DNA of 64,000 nt. Source: Ancylobacter defluvii (GTDB lineage: Bacteria > Pseudomonadota > Alphaproteobacteria > Rhizobiales > Xanthobacteraceae). This document shows positions 31,206-40,199 of this stretch, one piece after another. Under the pieces are notes generated by a model. The model did no database searches. It was not told where the DNA came from and saw nothing but the letters and a program-made list of their open reading frames with translations. How positions within the stretch are numbered: the first letter of the stretch is position 1; each line of letters starts with the position of its first letter. The translations under genes were made by a program, and so were the position numbers. The DNA lies in the NCBI RefSeq assembly GCF_018390605.1, contig NZ_JAHBGD010000012.1, positions 28,191 to 92,190 on the forward strand. Reading direction: 5' to 3'.

Positions 31206-31811
31206 TCACGCCCAGGGACGGTCGGCGGCGAGCTGCGCCTCGTAGTCGTGGATCTTCTCGGCTTTCACCTGGGTCAGGCCGATATCGTCGAGGCCGTTCA
31301 GCAGGCAGTGCTTGCGGAACGGGTCGACCTCGAAGGAGATGCTGCCGCCGTCGGGCCCGGTGACGGTCTGGCTTTCCAGGTCTACCGTCACCACGGCGTT
31401 GGCGCCGCGCGAGGCGTCGTCGAACAGCGCTTCCAGCTGCTCGGGGGTCACCTTGATCGGCAGGATGCCGTTCTTGAAGCAGTTATTGTAGAAGATGTCG
31501 GCGAAGCTGGTGGAGATCACGCAGCGTATGCCGTGGTCGAGCAGCGCCCACGGCGCGTGCTCGCGCGAGGAGCCGCAGCCGAAATTGTCGCCGGCGACGA
31601 TGATGCTGGCATTCCGGTAGGCTGGCTTGTTGAGCACGAAGTCCGGATTGTCCGACCCGTCCTCGAGATAGCGCAGCTCCGAGAACAGGCCCTTGCCGAG
31701 CCCGGTGCGCTTGATCGTCTTCAGATACTGCTTCGGGATGATCATGTCGGTGTCGACATTGACCAGCGGCAGCGGCGCCGCGACCCCGGTCAGGGTGGTG
31801 AACTTGTCCAT
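31206..31811 (-). CDS. leuD: 3-isopropylmalate dehydratase small subunit
   Basis: Partner of LeuC in isomerising 2- to 3-isopropylmalate. The 201-aa protein has the swivelling-domain signatures [34 protein letters not shown] and [22 protein letters not shown] precedes MDKFTTL. It is the last gene of a same-strand row leuC - 44-aa protein - zincin - leuD, with 58 bases from the zincin stop to the leuD start. Confidence 0.97.
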   Translation of the reverse strand: MDKFTTLTGVAAPLPLVNVDTDMIIPKQYLKTIKRTGLGKGLFSELRYLEDGSDNPDFVLNKPAYRNASIIVAGDNFGCGSSREHAPWALLDHGIRCVISTSFADIFYNNCFKNGILPIKVTPEQLEALFDDASRGANAVVTVDLESQTVTGPDGGSISFEVDPFRKHCLLNGLDDIGLTQVKAEKIHDYEAQLAADRPWA

Positions 31812-31869
31812 CCTCGTCTCCTGCACGCCTCTCAGGCGGCGCCGTGATTGTCCGTGAGGGCGGCCGCCC

Positions 31870-32295
31870 TCATCCTGCCTCGTCCTCAAGCCGCTCCATG
31901 TCGTCGTCGGAGAGGCCGAAATGGTGGCCGATCTCGTGGATCAGCACATGCGTCACGATCTTGCCCAGCGTCTCGTCGTGCTCGGCCCAGTAGTCGAGAA
32001 TGGGCCGGCGGTAGAGCCAGATCATGTTGGGCATGGCGAAGGGCGCGCTCTCATAGCCCTGCGCGAGCCCCACGCCCTGGAACAGCCCGAGCAGATCGAA
32101 AGGCGTCTCCGCCTCCATCTCCTCCAGCACCTCGTCGGTGGGGAAATCCGTGACCTGCACGACGAGATTGCCGCACAGATCGCGAAAACGCTTCGGCAGC
32201 CGGGCATAGGCCGCCTCCGCCATCACCTCCAGCATGGCGAGCGTCGGCGCCTTGACCGGTCGCCACGCCATGGGATCGTCCGCCAGCGCGTTCAC
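31870..32295 (-). CDS. Zincin-like metallopeptidase family protein
   Basis: The 141-aa protein has the zinc motif HEIGHHFG (His120, Glu121, His124), preceded by [12 protein letters not shown] and ending with a short acidic tail. It belongs to the small cytoplasmic metallopeptidase family often found in actinobacteria and alphaproteobacteria (formerly DUF1025). The substrate is unknown. I use the GTG start, which has GAGGT eight bases before it; an ATG at codon 9 is the alternative. It sits between leuC and leuD. Confidence 0.88.
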   Translation of the reverse strand: MNALADDPMAWRPVKAPTLAMLEVMAEAAYARLPKRFRDLCGNLVVQVTDFPTDEVLEEMEAETPFDLLGLFQGVGLAQGYESAPFAMPNMIWLYRRPILDYWAEHDETLGKIVTHVLIHEIGHHFGLSDDDMERLEDEAG

Positions 32296-32305
32296 GGGTT
32301 CGACC

Positions 32306-32440
32306 TCACCGCAGATAGGTCACGATGAGATACACGCCGAAGCCGAGCCCGCAGACGACGGCAAGGCCCCGCCCGATGCGCCGCCCCCAGATTTCGACGG
32401 CGTCGTCCTCCGGCGGATCGGCATAGGGATGCGGGGCCAC
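32306..32440 (-). CDS. 44-aa single-pass membrane protein between leuC and the zincin gene
   Basis: A short ORF begins with GTG, eight bases after GAGG, and ends in the Shine-Dalgarno region of the zincin gene. The protein has an acidic, proline-rich head (VAPHPYADPPEDDAVEIW), a basic turn (GRRIGRG) and one hydrophobic helix (LAVVCGLGFGVYLIVTYL). It starts 10 bases after the leuC stop and ends 10 bases before the zincin start, so the position, ribosome site and sensible topology support it. No family is recognised. Confidence 0.7.
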   Translation of the reverse strand: MAPHPYADPPEDDAVEIWGRRIGRGLAVVCGLGFGVYLIVTYLR

Positions 32441-32450
32441 GGCGGCGGCC

Positions 32451-33866
32451 TCAGACCGGGCCGCGCCACTGGCGGATATCGACGAAGCGGCCGGCGATCG
32501 CCGCCGCCGCCGCCATTGCCGGCGAGACCAGATGGGTGCGGCCCTTGAAGCCCTGCCGGCCCTCGAAATTGCGGTTCGAGGTGGAGGCGCAACGCTCCTC
32601 CGGGCCGAGTTTGTCGGCGTTCATGGCGAGACACATCGAACAGCCCGGCTCGCGCCAGTCGAAGCCGGCGGCCTTGAAGATCGCGTCCAGCCCCTCCGCC
32701 TCGGCCTGCAGCTTAACGAGGCCCGAGCCCGGCACGATCATGCCCGACACACCCTCGCGCACCGTGTGGCCGGCAACGATCTGCGCCGCGGCGCGCAGAT
32801 CCTCGATGCGGGCATTGGTGCAGGAGCCGATGAACACCTTGTCGATGGCGATGTCGGTGATCCGGGTGCCGGCGGTGAGCCCCATATAGGCGAGCGCGCG
32901 CTTCTTGGCCTCGCGCTTGCCCTCGTCCGTGATCAGGTCGGGATCGGGCACCAGGCCTTCCACCGAAATCACGTCCTCCGGGCTGGTGCCCCAGGAGACG
33001 ATCGGCGGCAGCGAGGCGCCATCGAGCCGCACTTCTTTATCGAAGAATGCCCCATCGTCTGTATGAAGCGTGTCCCAATAGCGCAGGGCCGCATCCCAGG
33101 CGGCACCCTTCGGCGCGCGGGGGCGGTCCTTCACATAGGCGAAGGTGGTCTCGTCGGGCGCCACCATGCCGGCGCGGGCGCCGCCCTCGATCGACATGTT
33201 GCAGACCGTCATCCGGCCTTCCATGGAGAGGTTGCGGAACACCTCGCCGGCATATTCGATGACGAAGCCGGTGCCGCCGGCGGTGCCGGTGGTGCCGATG
33301 ATGGCCAGCGTCACGTCCTTCGCCGTCACGCCGTCGGGCAGCTTGCCATCGACGGTGACGCGCATGTTCTTGCTCTTCTTCTGGATCAGCGTCTGGGTGG
33401 CGAGCACATGCTCCACCTCCGAGGTGCCGATGCCATGAGCGAGCGCGCCGAAAGCGCCATGCGTCGAGGTGTGGCTGTCGCCGCACACGATGGTGGTGCC
33501 CGGCAGGGTGAAGCCCTGCTCCGGCCCGATCACGTGGACGATGCCCTGGCGCTTGTCGAGCTCGTTGAAATATTCGATGCCGAAGTCGCGGGCGTTCTCC
33601 GCCAGCGTCTCGACCTGCATCCGGCTCTCGGGATCCTCGATGCCGAAGCGCCGGTCGGTGGTCTGCACATTGTGGTCGACCACGGCGAGCGTCTTGGTCG
33701 GCGCATGCACCCGGCGGCCGGCGACGCGCAGGCCCTCGAAGGCCTGCGGTGAGGTCACCTCATGCACCAGATGGCGGTCGATATAGAGGAGGCAGGTGCC
33801 ATCCTCCTGGCGGTCGACGATGTGGTCGTCAAAGATCTTGTCGTACAGGGTGCGGGGAGCGGACAT
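32451..33866 (-). CDS. leuC: 3-isopropylmalate dehydratase large subunit
   Basis: [4Fe-4S] aconitase-family subunit, 471 aa. It has [20 protein letters not shown], the cluster cysteine in [13 protein letters not shown] and the Cys pair in [11 protein letters not shown], followed by [20 protein letters not shown]. Of two nearby ATGs I choose the second ([10 protein letters not shown]): GAGG is 6-7 bases upstream of it but abuts the first. No leucine-rich leader peptide is visible upstream. It is the first clear gene of the leuC-leuD row. Confidence 0.97.
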   Translation of the reverse strand: MSAPRTLYDKIFDDHIVDRQEDGTCLLYIDRHLVHEVTSPQAFEGLRVAGRRVHAPTKTLAVVDHNVQTTDRRFGIEDPESRMQVETLAENARDFGIEYFNELDKRQGIVHVIGPEQGFTLPGTTIVCGDSHTSTHGAFGALAHGIGTSEVEHVLATQTLIQKKSKNMRVTVDGKLPDGVTAKDVTLAIIGTTGTAGGTGFVIEYAGEVFRNLSMEGRMTVCNMSIEGGARAGMVAPDETTFAYVKDRPRAPKGAAWDAALRYWDTLHTDDGAFFDKEVRLDGASLPPIVSWGTSPEDVISVEGLVPDPDLITDEGKREAKKRALAYMGLTAGTRITDIAIDKVFIGSCTNARIEDLRAAAQIVAGHTVREGVSGMIVPGSGLVKLQAEAEGLDAIFKAAGFDWREPGCSMCLAMNADKLGPEERCASTSNRNFEGRQGFKGRTHLVSPAMAAAAAIAGRFVDIRQWRGPV

Positions 33867-33981
33867 GCTCATCCTCGGCTGCTGAATGCAATTGTAACGG
33901 GAAGGGTCGGATATCGGCCCATGTCGGACCAGCGCACAGCCGGGAAGGCGAGACGCCGAATGGCGCGCTTCCGGGCGGCGC

Positions 33982-34179
33982 TCAGCTAAGGCCCGCGACC
34001 GCGCAAGCGGTGAAACGGCCGAAGAATCGCGCCGGCAGCCGGACATGATCCGGCACCGCGGCGAAGCCGATGGTGGTCGGCAGGCGACGGCGCGCTTCCG
34101 GGCGCGCGACATCGCAGACATCCGCGACGGCCTGCGCCATCCGACGTGCGACAATTCCGCTCGTGCCCGACTTCATCAT
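33982..34179 (-). CDS. Possible small ORF (65 aa) upstream of leuC
   Basis: The short frame starts [18 protein letters not shown] and has mostly G or C in third positions (52 of 66 codons by hand count), as expected of genes here. It lies downstream of an AT-rich promoter-like patch and 115 bases before leuC. The Shine-Dalgarno is poor, and no family is recognised. It may be a chance frame in the leuC leader. Confidence 0.28.
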   Translation of the reverse strand: MMKSGTSGIVARRMAQAVADVCDVARPEARRRLPTTIGFAAVPDHVRLPARFFGRFTACAVAGLS

Positions 34180-34253
34180 GGAAACGTTCTAGCAACTTTC
34201 CGCCGACTGAACAATGCACCTGCAAGGGTTGCCGTCGCGCCGACGTCGGCACC

Positions 34254-34331
34254 CATATCATTAGTATACAGTATTACAGCAAGTACCCGAATGAAACCGA
34301 TTGAAATAACCTAGCGTCATATCATTATGAT
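34254..34331. promoter_or_regulatory. AT-rich divergent promoter patch with two 10-bp direct repeats
   Basis: Counted by hand, 34255-34330 has only 25 G or C in 76 bases (33%). The 10-mer CATATCATTA occurs at 34254-34263 and again at 34318-34327, starts 64 bases apart. The second copy lies in TCATA-TCAT-TATGA, a small palindrome. On the plus strand TTGAAA (34301-34306) precedes ATTATG after 17 bases or TATGAT after 19, upstream of the 89-aa protein gene. On the minus strand TATACT near the other repeat could serve leuC. The repeats may be regulator sites overlapping both promoters. Confidence 0.45.
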
Positions 34332-34395
34332 TGGCGAACGACGTCGCGCGATACGCAACGCACTCGCAGAGCAACGTCTCGAAGAGGTAAACGCC

Positions 34396-34665
34396 ATGCT
34401 TCTCGCTAGTTTACGCCCGAGCGATCTGGTGCTGGTCATTGCCTTCGGCGTCATGGCGATAGCGTTGGAGAGCCGTACCCGCGTCGATCTCGGCGTCATC
34501 CGGGTAGCCGAAAGAACGGTGGAGAAGACGGAAGCGGGGCTGATCACCTGCCCGTTGCGCAAGCCGGACTTCGCCACCGTGATGCAGGCCGCGGTGCTCG
34601 GCGACGGCGCGCTGATCGTTGAGCAGCAGACCCGCACCAAGGTGCGCCACATCAAGGACTGCTGA
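34396..34665 (+). CDS. Small membrane-anchored protein of unknown function (89 aa)
   Basis: The start at MLLASLRPSDLVLVIAFGVM has GAAGAGG at good spacing; the frame is also open upstream to 34327. One hydrophobic helix (about 12-28) is followed by a soluble part with two cysteines (one in LITCPLRKP, one at the C-terminus RHIKDC) and a region VMQAAVLGDGALIVEQQTRT. No family is recognised. It has its own AT-rich promoter-like patch and lies alone between oppositely oriented genes. Confidence 0.65.
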   Translation: MLLASLRPSDLVLVIAFGVMAIALESRTRVDLGVIRVAERTVEKTEAGLITCPLRKPDFATVMQAAVLGDGALIVEQQTRTKVRHIKDC

Positions 34666-34863
34666 CCGGCGCATCGATTTCCGGAATTCGCCCGCCGGCC
34701 ACCGGAATGCGCGCTTCGCCGAGCATGCGCGACATCCGTCCCGAAAGAATAAGCCCCTTCTCCCGGGCAAACGGCGGGAGGCTGTAAGCCATGCACAGCG
34801 CCCGGCATCCGATGTATCCGAGCCGAACATCCCGAGAGTCGGCGATCGCTCATCGCCCGGCCA

Positions 34864-34892
34864 ACAAAAAAGCCGGGGCGAGCCCCGGCCTT
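34864..34892 (-). terminator. Rho-independent terminator of rplS
   Basis: On the minus strand, the 8-bp stem GCCGGGGC / GCCCCGGC with a 2-base loop is followed by TTTTTTG, about 30 bases after the rplS stop. Confidence 0.85.
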
Positions 34893-34923
34893 TCGGTCTG
34901 TTCCATTTATCAAAGGCAGCGGG

Positions 34924-35331
34924 TCACTCGGCGGCGACCGGCGCGCCCTTCTTGCCCTTGCCGGCGTTCTTGTCCTGGCGCTCGGCGATACGGGCCGACT
35001 TGCCGCGACGATCGCGCAGGTAATAGAGCTTCGCGCGACGCACCTTGCCGCGACGGACAACCTTCAGGCTGTCGATGTTCGGCGAGAAGATCGGGAACAC
35101 GCGCTCCACGCCCTCGCCGTAGGAAATCTTGCGGACGGTGAAGTTCTCGTTGATGCCGCCGCCGGAGCGGGCGATCACCACGCCTTCATAGGCCTGAACG
35201 CGGGTGCGCTCGCCTTCCTTCACCTTCACATTGACGATGACGGTGTCGCCGGGCTGGAAGTCCGGGATCGTCTTGACGGCGGAGAGCTTCTCGATCTGCT
35301 CGGCGTCGAGCTGTCCGATAATGTCGACCAT
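34924..35331 (-). CDS. rplS: 50S ribosomal protein L19
   Basis: The 135-aa protein has the L19 core: [58 protein letters not shown] and [20 protein letters not shown], followed by a short Lys/Gly/Ala tail. AGAGGTGAT precedes the ATG. It is last in the ffh-rpsP-rimM-trmD-rplS row, 109 bases after trmD, and has its own terminator. Confidence 0.98.
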   Translation of the reverse strand: MVDIIGQLDAEQIEKLSAVKTIPDFQPGDTVIVNVKVKEGERTRVQAYEGVVIARSGGGINENFTVRKISYGEGVERVFPIFSPNIDSLKVVRRGKVRRAKLYYLRDRRGKSARIAERQDKNAGKGKKGAPVAAE

Positions 35332-35440
35332 GATATCACCTCTTGCGGACAGGGCCGGCCACCGGCCGTCCGCTTCTTGCTGTTTTCAGTTGGAACAGTG
35401 ATGGCGCGCCTATACGCCATGTCGGCGCATTTGTCATGCC

Positions 35441-36169
35441 CTATTCGCGGGCCTTGGTCTTATTCGTCACCGGCTTGTCACGCCGCGCGGCGTGGACGGC
35501 CCACAGGTCCGGCCGACGCTCGCGCGTAGCCGCCTCCGCCTGCTCGTGCCTCCAGCGCGCCACCTTGGCATGGTCGCCGCTCGACAGGATGGCGGGAATC
35601 TCCTGCCCCTCGAAGCTCTGCGGACGGGTATATTGCGGGTATTCCAGCAGCCCGGCGGAAAAGCTCTCTTCGGTGCCGGATTCGGGATGCCCCATCACGC
35701 CGGGCAACAGCCGCACGCAGGCGTCCAGCAGCACCAGCGCGCCGATCTCGCCGCCCGACAGCACCACGTCGCCGACGCTGACCTCCTCCAGCCCGCGCGC
35801 GGCGACCAGCCGGTCGTCCACCCCTTCGAAGCGGCCGCAGACGATGACCACCCCGTCGCCCGCCGCCAGTTCGCGCACCCGCGCCTGCGTCAGCGGCTTG
35901 CCGCGCGGGGTCATCAGCAAGCGTGGCCGTGTGTCGCCCTCGGGTGCGGCGACGTCCACCGCCCGCGCCAGCACGTCGACACGCATCACCATGCCCGGAC
36001 CGCCCCCGGCCGGGGTGTCGTCCACCGAGCGATGGCGATCCGTCGCCTGGTCGCGCGGATCGACGGTCTCCAGCGCCCAGCCCTGCCCGAGCGCGCGCCC
36101 GGCCAGCGACAGGCCGAGCGGACCGGGAAACATGTCGGGGAAGATGGTGACGAGGGAGGCGCGCCACAT
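35441..36169 (-). CDS. trmD: tRNA (guanine37-N1)-methyltransferase
   Basis: SPOUT methyltransferase that makes m1G37 and prevents frameshifting. The 242-aa protein has the TrmD start [30 protein letters not shown], the trefoil-knot SAM region [15 protein letters not shown], the segment [20 protein letters not shown], and EEVPxxLxSGDH in the form [20 protein letters not shown] start at MWRASL, 11 bases after the rimM stop. Confidence 0.97.
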   Translation of the reverse strand: MWRASLVTIFPDMFPGPLGLSLAGRALGQGWALETVDPRDQATDRHRSVDDTPAGGGPGMVMRVDVLARAVDVAAPEGDTRPRLLMTPRGKPLTQARVRELAAGDGVVIVCGRFEGVDDRLVAARGLEEVSVGDVVLSGGEIGALVLLDACVRLLPGVMGHPESGTEESFSAGLLEYPQYTRPQSFEGQEIPAILSSGDHAKVARWRHEQAEAATRERRPDLWAVHAARRDKPVTNKTKARE

Positions 36170-36180
36170 GTGCCGCACCC

Positions 36181-36723
36181 CTAATTCTTGTCCGCCTCGG
36201 GAGGCGGGGTCTCGTCTTTCGCCCATTCGCCGGGATCGACCACGACGCGGCCGCCCTTGATATCGACGCTCGGCACCACCGCCTTGGTGAAGGGCAGCAT
36301 CAGCGTCTTGCCACCACCTTCCGGGGCGATCTCGAGGATGTCGCCGGCGCCGAAATCATGCACCGCCAACACCTTGCCGAAGGCGTCGCCTTCAAGGGTA
36401 ACGGCGGCAAGGCCGATCAGGTCGGCATGGTAGAAGTCGTCCTCGTCGTCAGGCGGCGGCAGCAGAGCGCGCTCGACATGGAGGCCGACATTTGTCAGCG
36501 CCTCGGCCGCCTCGCGGGTGTCGACGCCTTTCAGCCGGGCGACGAAATGCTCCTTCGCCGGCCGCAATGCCGTGATCTCGAAGCGGCGCTTGCCGGCCTC
36601 GTCGGTCAGCGGACCATAGTCGAACAGCGAGTCGGCATCCTGCGCGAAGATGAACAGGCGCACCTCGCCGCGCACGCCATGCGGCGCGCCGATACGGGCG
36701 AGAAGAACGCGGTCATTCGGCAT
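36181..36723 (-). CDS. rimM: Ribosome maturation factor RimM
   Basis: Assists assembly of the 30S head around S19. The 180-aa protein starts [20 protein letters not shown] (RimM N-terminal barrel), has the [20 protein letters not shown] segment and a PRC-barrel C-terminal domain with [21 protein letters not shown] and [15 protein letters not shown]. The upstream open frame contains no RimM sequence. It lies 270 bases after rpsP, a wider gap than elsewhere in the row, containing an inverted repeat. Confidence 0.96.
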   Translation of the reverse strand: MPNDRVLLARIGAPHGVRGEVRLFIFAQDADSLFDYGPLTDEAGKRRFEITALRPAKEHFVARLKGVDTREAAEALTNVGLHVERALLPPPDDEDDFYHADLIGLAAVTLEGDAFGKVLAVHDFGAGDILEIAPEGGGKTLMLPFTKAVVPSVDIKGGRVVVDPGEWAKDETPPPEADKN

Positions 36724-36946
36724 GGCGCACTCGCGGTCCGTGAGTGTGTCCCCGTTTTCGATCGCACGGAAAACGATGCCTGCGAAAGCGATCGGCCTGC
36801 CGCTCGAACGAAAAGAAGCACTCCTCGACGCAGAGGATGTGAGCAGACCACCCATAACGGCCTGCTCCCAGGTTCAAGCCCAACCTATCGCTCCAACGAA
36901 AGAGCGCTCCCTCGGTAAGGGGGAGGTCAGGAGTTCAACACGATCC

Positions 36947-36979
36947 GACGTCTGGAACACGCATCGCATTCCAGACGTC
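36947..36979. repeat. 11-bp perfect inverted repeat between rpsP and rimM
   Basis: GACGTCTGGAA (36947-36957) and TTCCAGACGTC (36969-36979) can form a hairpin starting about 15 bases after the rpsP stop. There is no U tract, so it may attenuate or stabilise rather than terminate. Confidence 0.6.
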
Positions 36980-36993
36980 CAACCGTGGTCCGA

Positions 36994-37365
36994 TCACTCG
37001 GTCGGGGCAGCGGCTGCGGCGGCCGCGGCTTCAGCGGCCTTGGCGGCAGCGGCGGAACGCTCCTGCGCCTTCTTGCCGGGGACAGCCTTCTCCGGGTTGT
37101 TGCGCTTCTCGCGCTTCACCAGCTCAAGCGAATCGAGGAAGCGGGCGACGCGGTCGGTCGGCTGGGCGCCCTTGGCGAGCCAGGACTTGGCCTTCTCGAC
37201 GTCGAGGGTGAAGCGGTCGGCGGCGTCCTTGGGCTTCAGCGGATCGAAGGTGCCGATCTTCTCGATGAAGCGGCCATCGCGCGGGGAGCGCGAATCGGCA
37301 ACGACGATGCGGTAATAGGGACGCTTCTTGGCGCCACCACGGGCGAGACGGATCTTCAGGGACAT
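36994..37365 (-). CDS. rpsP: 30S ribosomal protein S16
   Basis: The 123-aa protein has the S16 core [39 protein letters not shown] and the [11 protein letters not shown] helix. It then has an added C-terminal tail of about 40 residues made mainly of Ala, Lys and Glu, a common alphaproteobacterial extension. AAGGAAA precedes the ATG. It follows ffh by 56 bases. Confidence 0.98.
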   Translation of the reverse strand: MSLKIRLARGGAKKRPYYRIVVADSRSPRDGRFIEKIGTFDPLKPKDAADRFTLDVEKAKSWLAKGAQPTDRVARFLDSLELVKREKRNNPEKAVPGKKAQERSAAAAKAAEAAAAAAAAPTE

Positions 37366-37421
37366 ATTGTCTTTTCCTTTCAGTCTTCAATAGGCGAACC
37401 GGCACAGGGCCGGCGTCGATT

Positions 37422-38963
37422 TCACTTCTTCTTCGGCGGGAAGCCCGGAAGGCCCGGAAGCCCGCCCGGCTTGTTGCCGAGGCCCGGAAAACCGCCCGGA
37501 AGTCCGGAAAGGTTGCCGGGGAATTTCGCGGGGAGCCCGCCGCCGCCCATGCCGCCGGGCATCTTCTCGGCGAGCTTGGCGAGGTCCTCGGGCTTGGGCA
37601 TACCGCCACCCAGTCCGAACATGTTGGCGAGACCGGCCATCGGGCCACCGCGCTTGCCGCCGGCCGAGGCACCCATCGCCTTCATCATGTCCGCCATCTG
37701 GCGGTGCATCTTCATCAGCTTGTTGACGTCCTCGACCTTGGTGCCGGAACCAGCGGCGATGCGCTTCCTGCGCGAGGCGTCCAGCAACTTCGGGTTGCGC
37801 CGCTCTTTCTTGGTCATCGAATCGATGACCGCTTTCTGGCGACGGATCACCTTGTCGTCGAGATTGGCATTGGCCATCTGGTTCTTCAGCTTGCCGATGC
37901 CGGGCAGCATGCCCATCAGCCCGCCGAGACCACCGAGCTTCTCCATCTGGTCGAGCTGCATGCGCAGGTCGTCGAGATCGAAATTGCCCTTGCGCATCCG
38001 CTCGGCGGCGGCCATCGCCTTTTCGGCGTCGATGTTCTCGACCGCCTTCTCGACCAGCGACACCACGTCGCCCATGCCGAGGATGCGGCCGGCGACGCGG
38101 CGGGGATCGAAATCCTCCAGCGCGTCCATCTTCTCGCCGGTGCCGATCAGCTTGATCGGCTTGCCGGTCACCGCGCGCATGGAAAGAGCCGCACCGCCGC
38201 GCCCGTCGCCATCGGCGCGGGTCAGCACGATGCCGGTCAGCCCGACGCGCTCGTCGAATGCCTTGGCTGTGTTCACCGCGTCCTGGCCGGTGAGGCTGTC
38301 GGCGACCAGCAGCACCTCGTGCGGGCCGGTAGCGGCCTTCACCTCGGCCACTTCCGCCATCAGCGCCTCGTCGAGGGTGACGCGGCCGGCAGTGTCGAGC
38401 ATGACGACGTCGAAGCCGCCGAGCCGGGCGGCTTCCATCGCACGCCGTGCGATCTGCACCGCCGACTGGCCGGCGACGATCGGCAGCGTCTCGACGCCGA
38501 CCTGCTTGCCGAGCGTGGCAAGCTGCTCCATCGCCGCCGGGCGGCGGGTGTCGAGCGAGGCCATCAGCACCTTGCGGCCGACCCGGTCCTTCAGGCGCTT
38601 GGCGATCTTGGCGGTGGAGGTTGTCTTGCCCGAACCCTGCAGGCCGACCATGAGCACCGGCACCGGCGGGGCGGCCTCGAGGTCGATCGGCTTGGCGTCG
38701 GAGCCGAGCATGGCGATGAGCTCGTCATGGACGATCTTCACCACCATCTGGCCGGGGGTGACCGATTTCACCACCTCGGCGCCGACCGCGCGGGTGCGCA
38801 CCTTGTCGGTGAACGAACGCACCACATCGAGCGCCACGTCGGCCTCGATCAGCGCCCGGCGCACCTCGCGCATGGCCTCGCCGACGTCGGCCTCGGAGAG
38901 GGCGCCGCGCTTCTTCAGCCGGTCGAGTATGCCGCCAAGGCGGTCGCTCAGTGAATCGAACAT
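37422..38963 (-). CDS. ffh: Signal recognition particle protein Ffh
   Basis: GTPase of the SRP that targets nascent membrane proteins to FtsY. The 513-aa protein has the N domain (FDSLSDRLGGILDRLKKRG), G domain with GLQGSGKTT, DTRRPAAMEQL, DTAGR and TRADGDGRGGAALS, and the Met-rich M domain with the RNA-binding RRKRIAAGSG. The C-terminus is a long Gly/Pro/Leu-rich tail ending in PKKK. Of three near ATGs I use MFDSLSDR, with GGAG nine bases upstream. Confidence 0.97.
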   Translation of the reverse strand: MFDSLSDRLGGILDRLKKRGALSEADVGEAMREVRRALIEADVALDVVRSFTDKVRTRAVGAEVVKSVTPGQMVVKIVHDELIAMLGSDAKPIDLEAAPPVPVLMVGLQGSGKTTSTAKIAKRLKDRVGRKVLMASLDTRRPAAMEQLATLGKQVGVETLPIVAGQSAVQIARRAMEAARLGGFDVVMLDTAGRVTLDEALMAEVAEVKAATGPHEVLLVADSLTGQDAVNTAKAFDERVGLTGIVLTRADGDGRGGAALSMRAVTGKPIKLIGTGEKMDALEDFDPRRVAGRILGMGDVVSLVEKAVENIDAEKAMAAAERMRKGNFDLDDLRMQLDQMEKLGGLGGLMGMLPGIGKLKNQMANANLDDKVIRRQKAVIDSMTKKERRNPKLLDASRRKRIAAGSGTKVEDVNKLMKMHRQMADMMKAMGASAGGKRGGPMAGLANMFGLGGGMPKPEDLAKLAEKMPGGMGGGGLPAKFPGNLSGLPGGFPGLGNKPGGLPGLPGFPPKKK

Positions 38964-39182
38964 GCGTTCGGGCTCCATTTTCACGCCGGAGACCACGCAA
39001 TGCCGAACGCGCCCGAGGGCGCATCGCGCTGTCGGGCGGGAACCTCCGGCCTCAAGGGCCGGGCGGTGGGACGGCTCGCGGATCGTGCGAGAATGGCGGG
39101 GGTCTACAAGCCAAGTGTGACGAAGTCAAGGAAACCCGCGGCAAAGCCATGGAAAGCGCCGAATTGCGGTGCCCGGCACCGG

Positions 39183-39587
39183 TCATGGCGCCACCAGATA
39201 ATGCGCCTCCCATTCGGAGCGGGGGATCGCCTCGCCGAGCTGATAGGAGAAGGACTTGATGTCCATCCCGTCATGGGCGGTCTCGCAGCTGTAGGACATG
39301 TGGTACCAGGTGCTGCCGCTGCGCACCGCCGCGCCGCTGGCCACCAGATGCTGCTTGTTCAGCTTGGTGTTGGCATAGGCATAGGCCACCAGTTCGTCGG
39401 GATGCAGGCTTTTATGCTCGCGTTCGATCTCGCCCATGCCGCGCGAATTGCAGCGCTGCTCCACCCGCGCGGCGGGATCCAGCATCAGCATCTGCTCGGC
39501 GGTGGTTTTGGCCTGGCCCCCCGCCGCCGGCAGGGTGGCGAAGACGGCGAGCGCAAGCGGAATGAGGGCGGCGCGTTTCACGGGCAT
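39183..39587 (-). CDS. DUF930 family secreted protein
   Basis: The 134-aa protein has a signal peptide (MPVKRAALIPLALAVFATLP, cleavage near residue 26) and the DUF930 pattern: Leu-Asp-Pro then ARVEQRCNSRGMGEI, a central HPDELVAYAYA, then SGAAVRSGSTWYHMSYSC and the end GEAIPRSEWEAHYL. Two cysteines probably form a disulfide. Function is unknown; the family is restricted mainly to Hyphomicrobiales. Confidence 0.85.
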   Translation of the reverse strand: MPVKRAALIPLALAVFATLPAAGGQAKTTAEQMLMLDPAARVEQRCNSRGMGEIEREHKSLHPDELVAYAYANTKLNKQHLVASGAAVRSGSTWYHMSYSCETAHDGMDIKSFSYQLGEAIPRSEWEAHYLVAP

Positions 39588-40199
39588 CGAATCTCCAGCC
39601 TCGAATCGAAGCGTCGTTCAAACGGGCGGATGTGGCCCGGACATGGCGGAGGCCGCGCTTCACGGCGTCGTGACGCCGCCGGATTGGCGGTCCGGCAATG
39701 TCTGGTGGCATTCCCGGGCAAGAAGTTCAAGCCATGGACGCCTTCGGCGACTCCCCTGCCGCCGCTGCCGCACGGCTCGAAGACATTCGCTAGCCGCGTC
39801 ATGACGTTACGCAATATCCGGCACCCTTCGCCAGACGGCTGCACATGTGCGCCTGAAGGACATCCCGGCAAGGAGATCGCCCGCCTGCCCACATTGCGGG
39901 CGGCTTGGATGGCCGCTCGCTCCCTTGTCGACGGGCAGCACCAGCGGAACCCTAGTCCCCTTTGCCACCGGCCTTTGCCGGCGGGTTCCGGCCCCCTGCC
40001 CTGCCGCCTCATGCGGGCGCTGCACGGACGCCGGACCGAAGGCGCCGCTGGCGGCGCGACGACGAAGCACAACGTCGGTCCAACCCGCCACGCATGGCCG
40101 GCTGCACGCCGACCCCTGGCCCTTGCGCAGCATCACATACGCGTTCCGCCGCACCCCCGCCATGTTGCCGGCCCGCCCGGCGCGGATTAGAACCGCGCT
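39588..40199. other. Long divergent intergenic region upstream of ccmC
   Basis: About 612 bases between the divergent DUF930 and ccmC genes. Open frames on both strands lack ribosome sites and family features. No ccmA or ccmB remnant, tRNA or repeat of the kinds seen elsewhere was found. Confidence 0.4.

Noticed and set aside
33867..34250. Leucine leader peptide or T-box/riboswitch upstream of leuC
   Set aside because: No Leu-codon run with following alternative hairpins and no known riboswitch core could be seen.
36985..39120. Long plus-strand open frame across rpsP and ffh (711 codons)
   Set aside because: It is Ser/Arg/Pro-rich translation antisense to clear rpsP and ffh genes, an effect of high GC.
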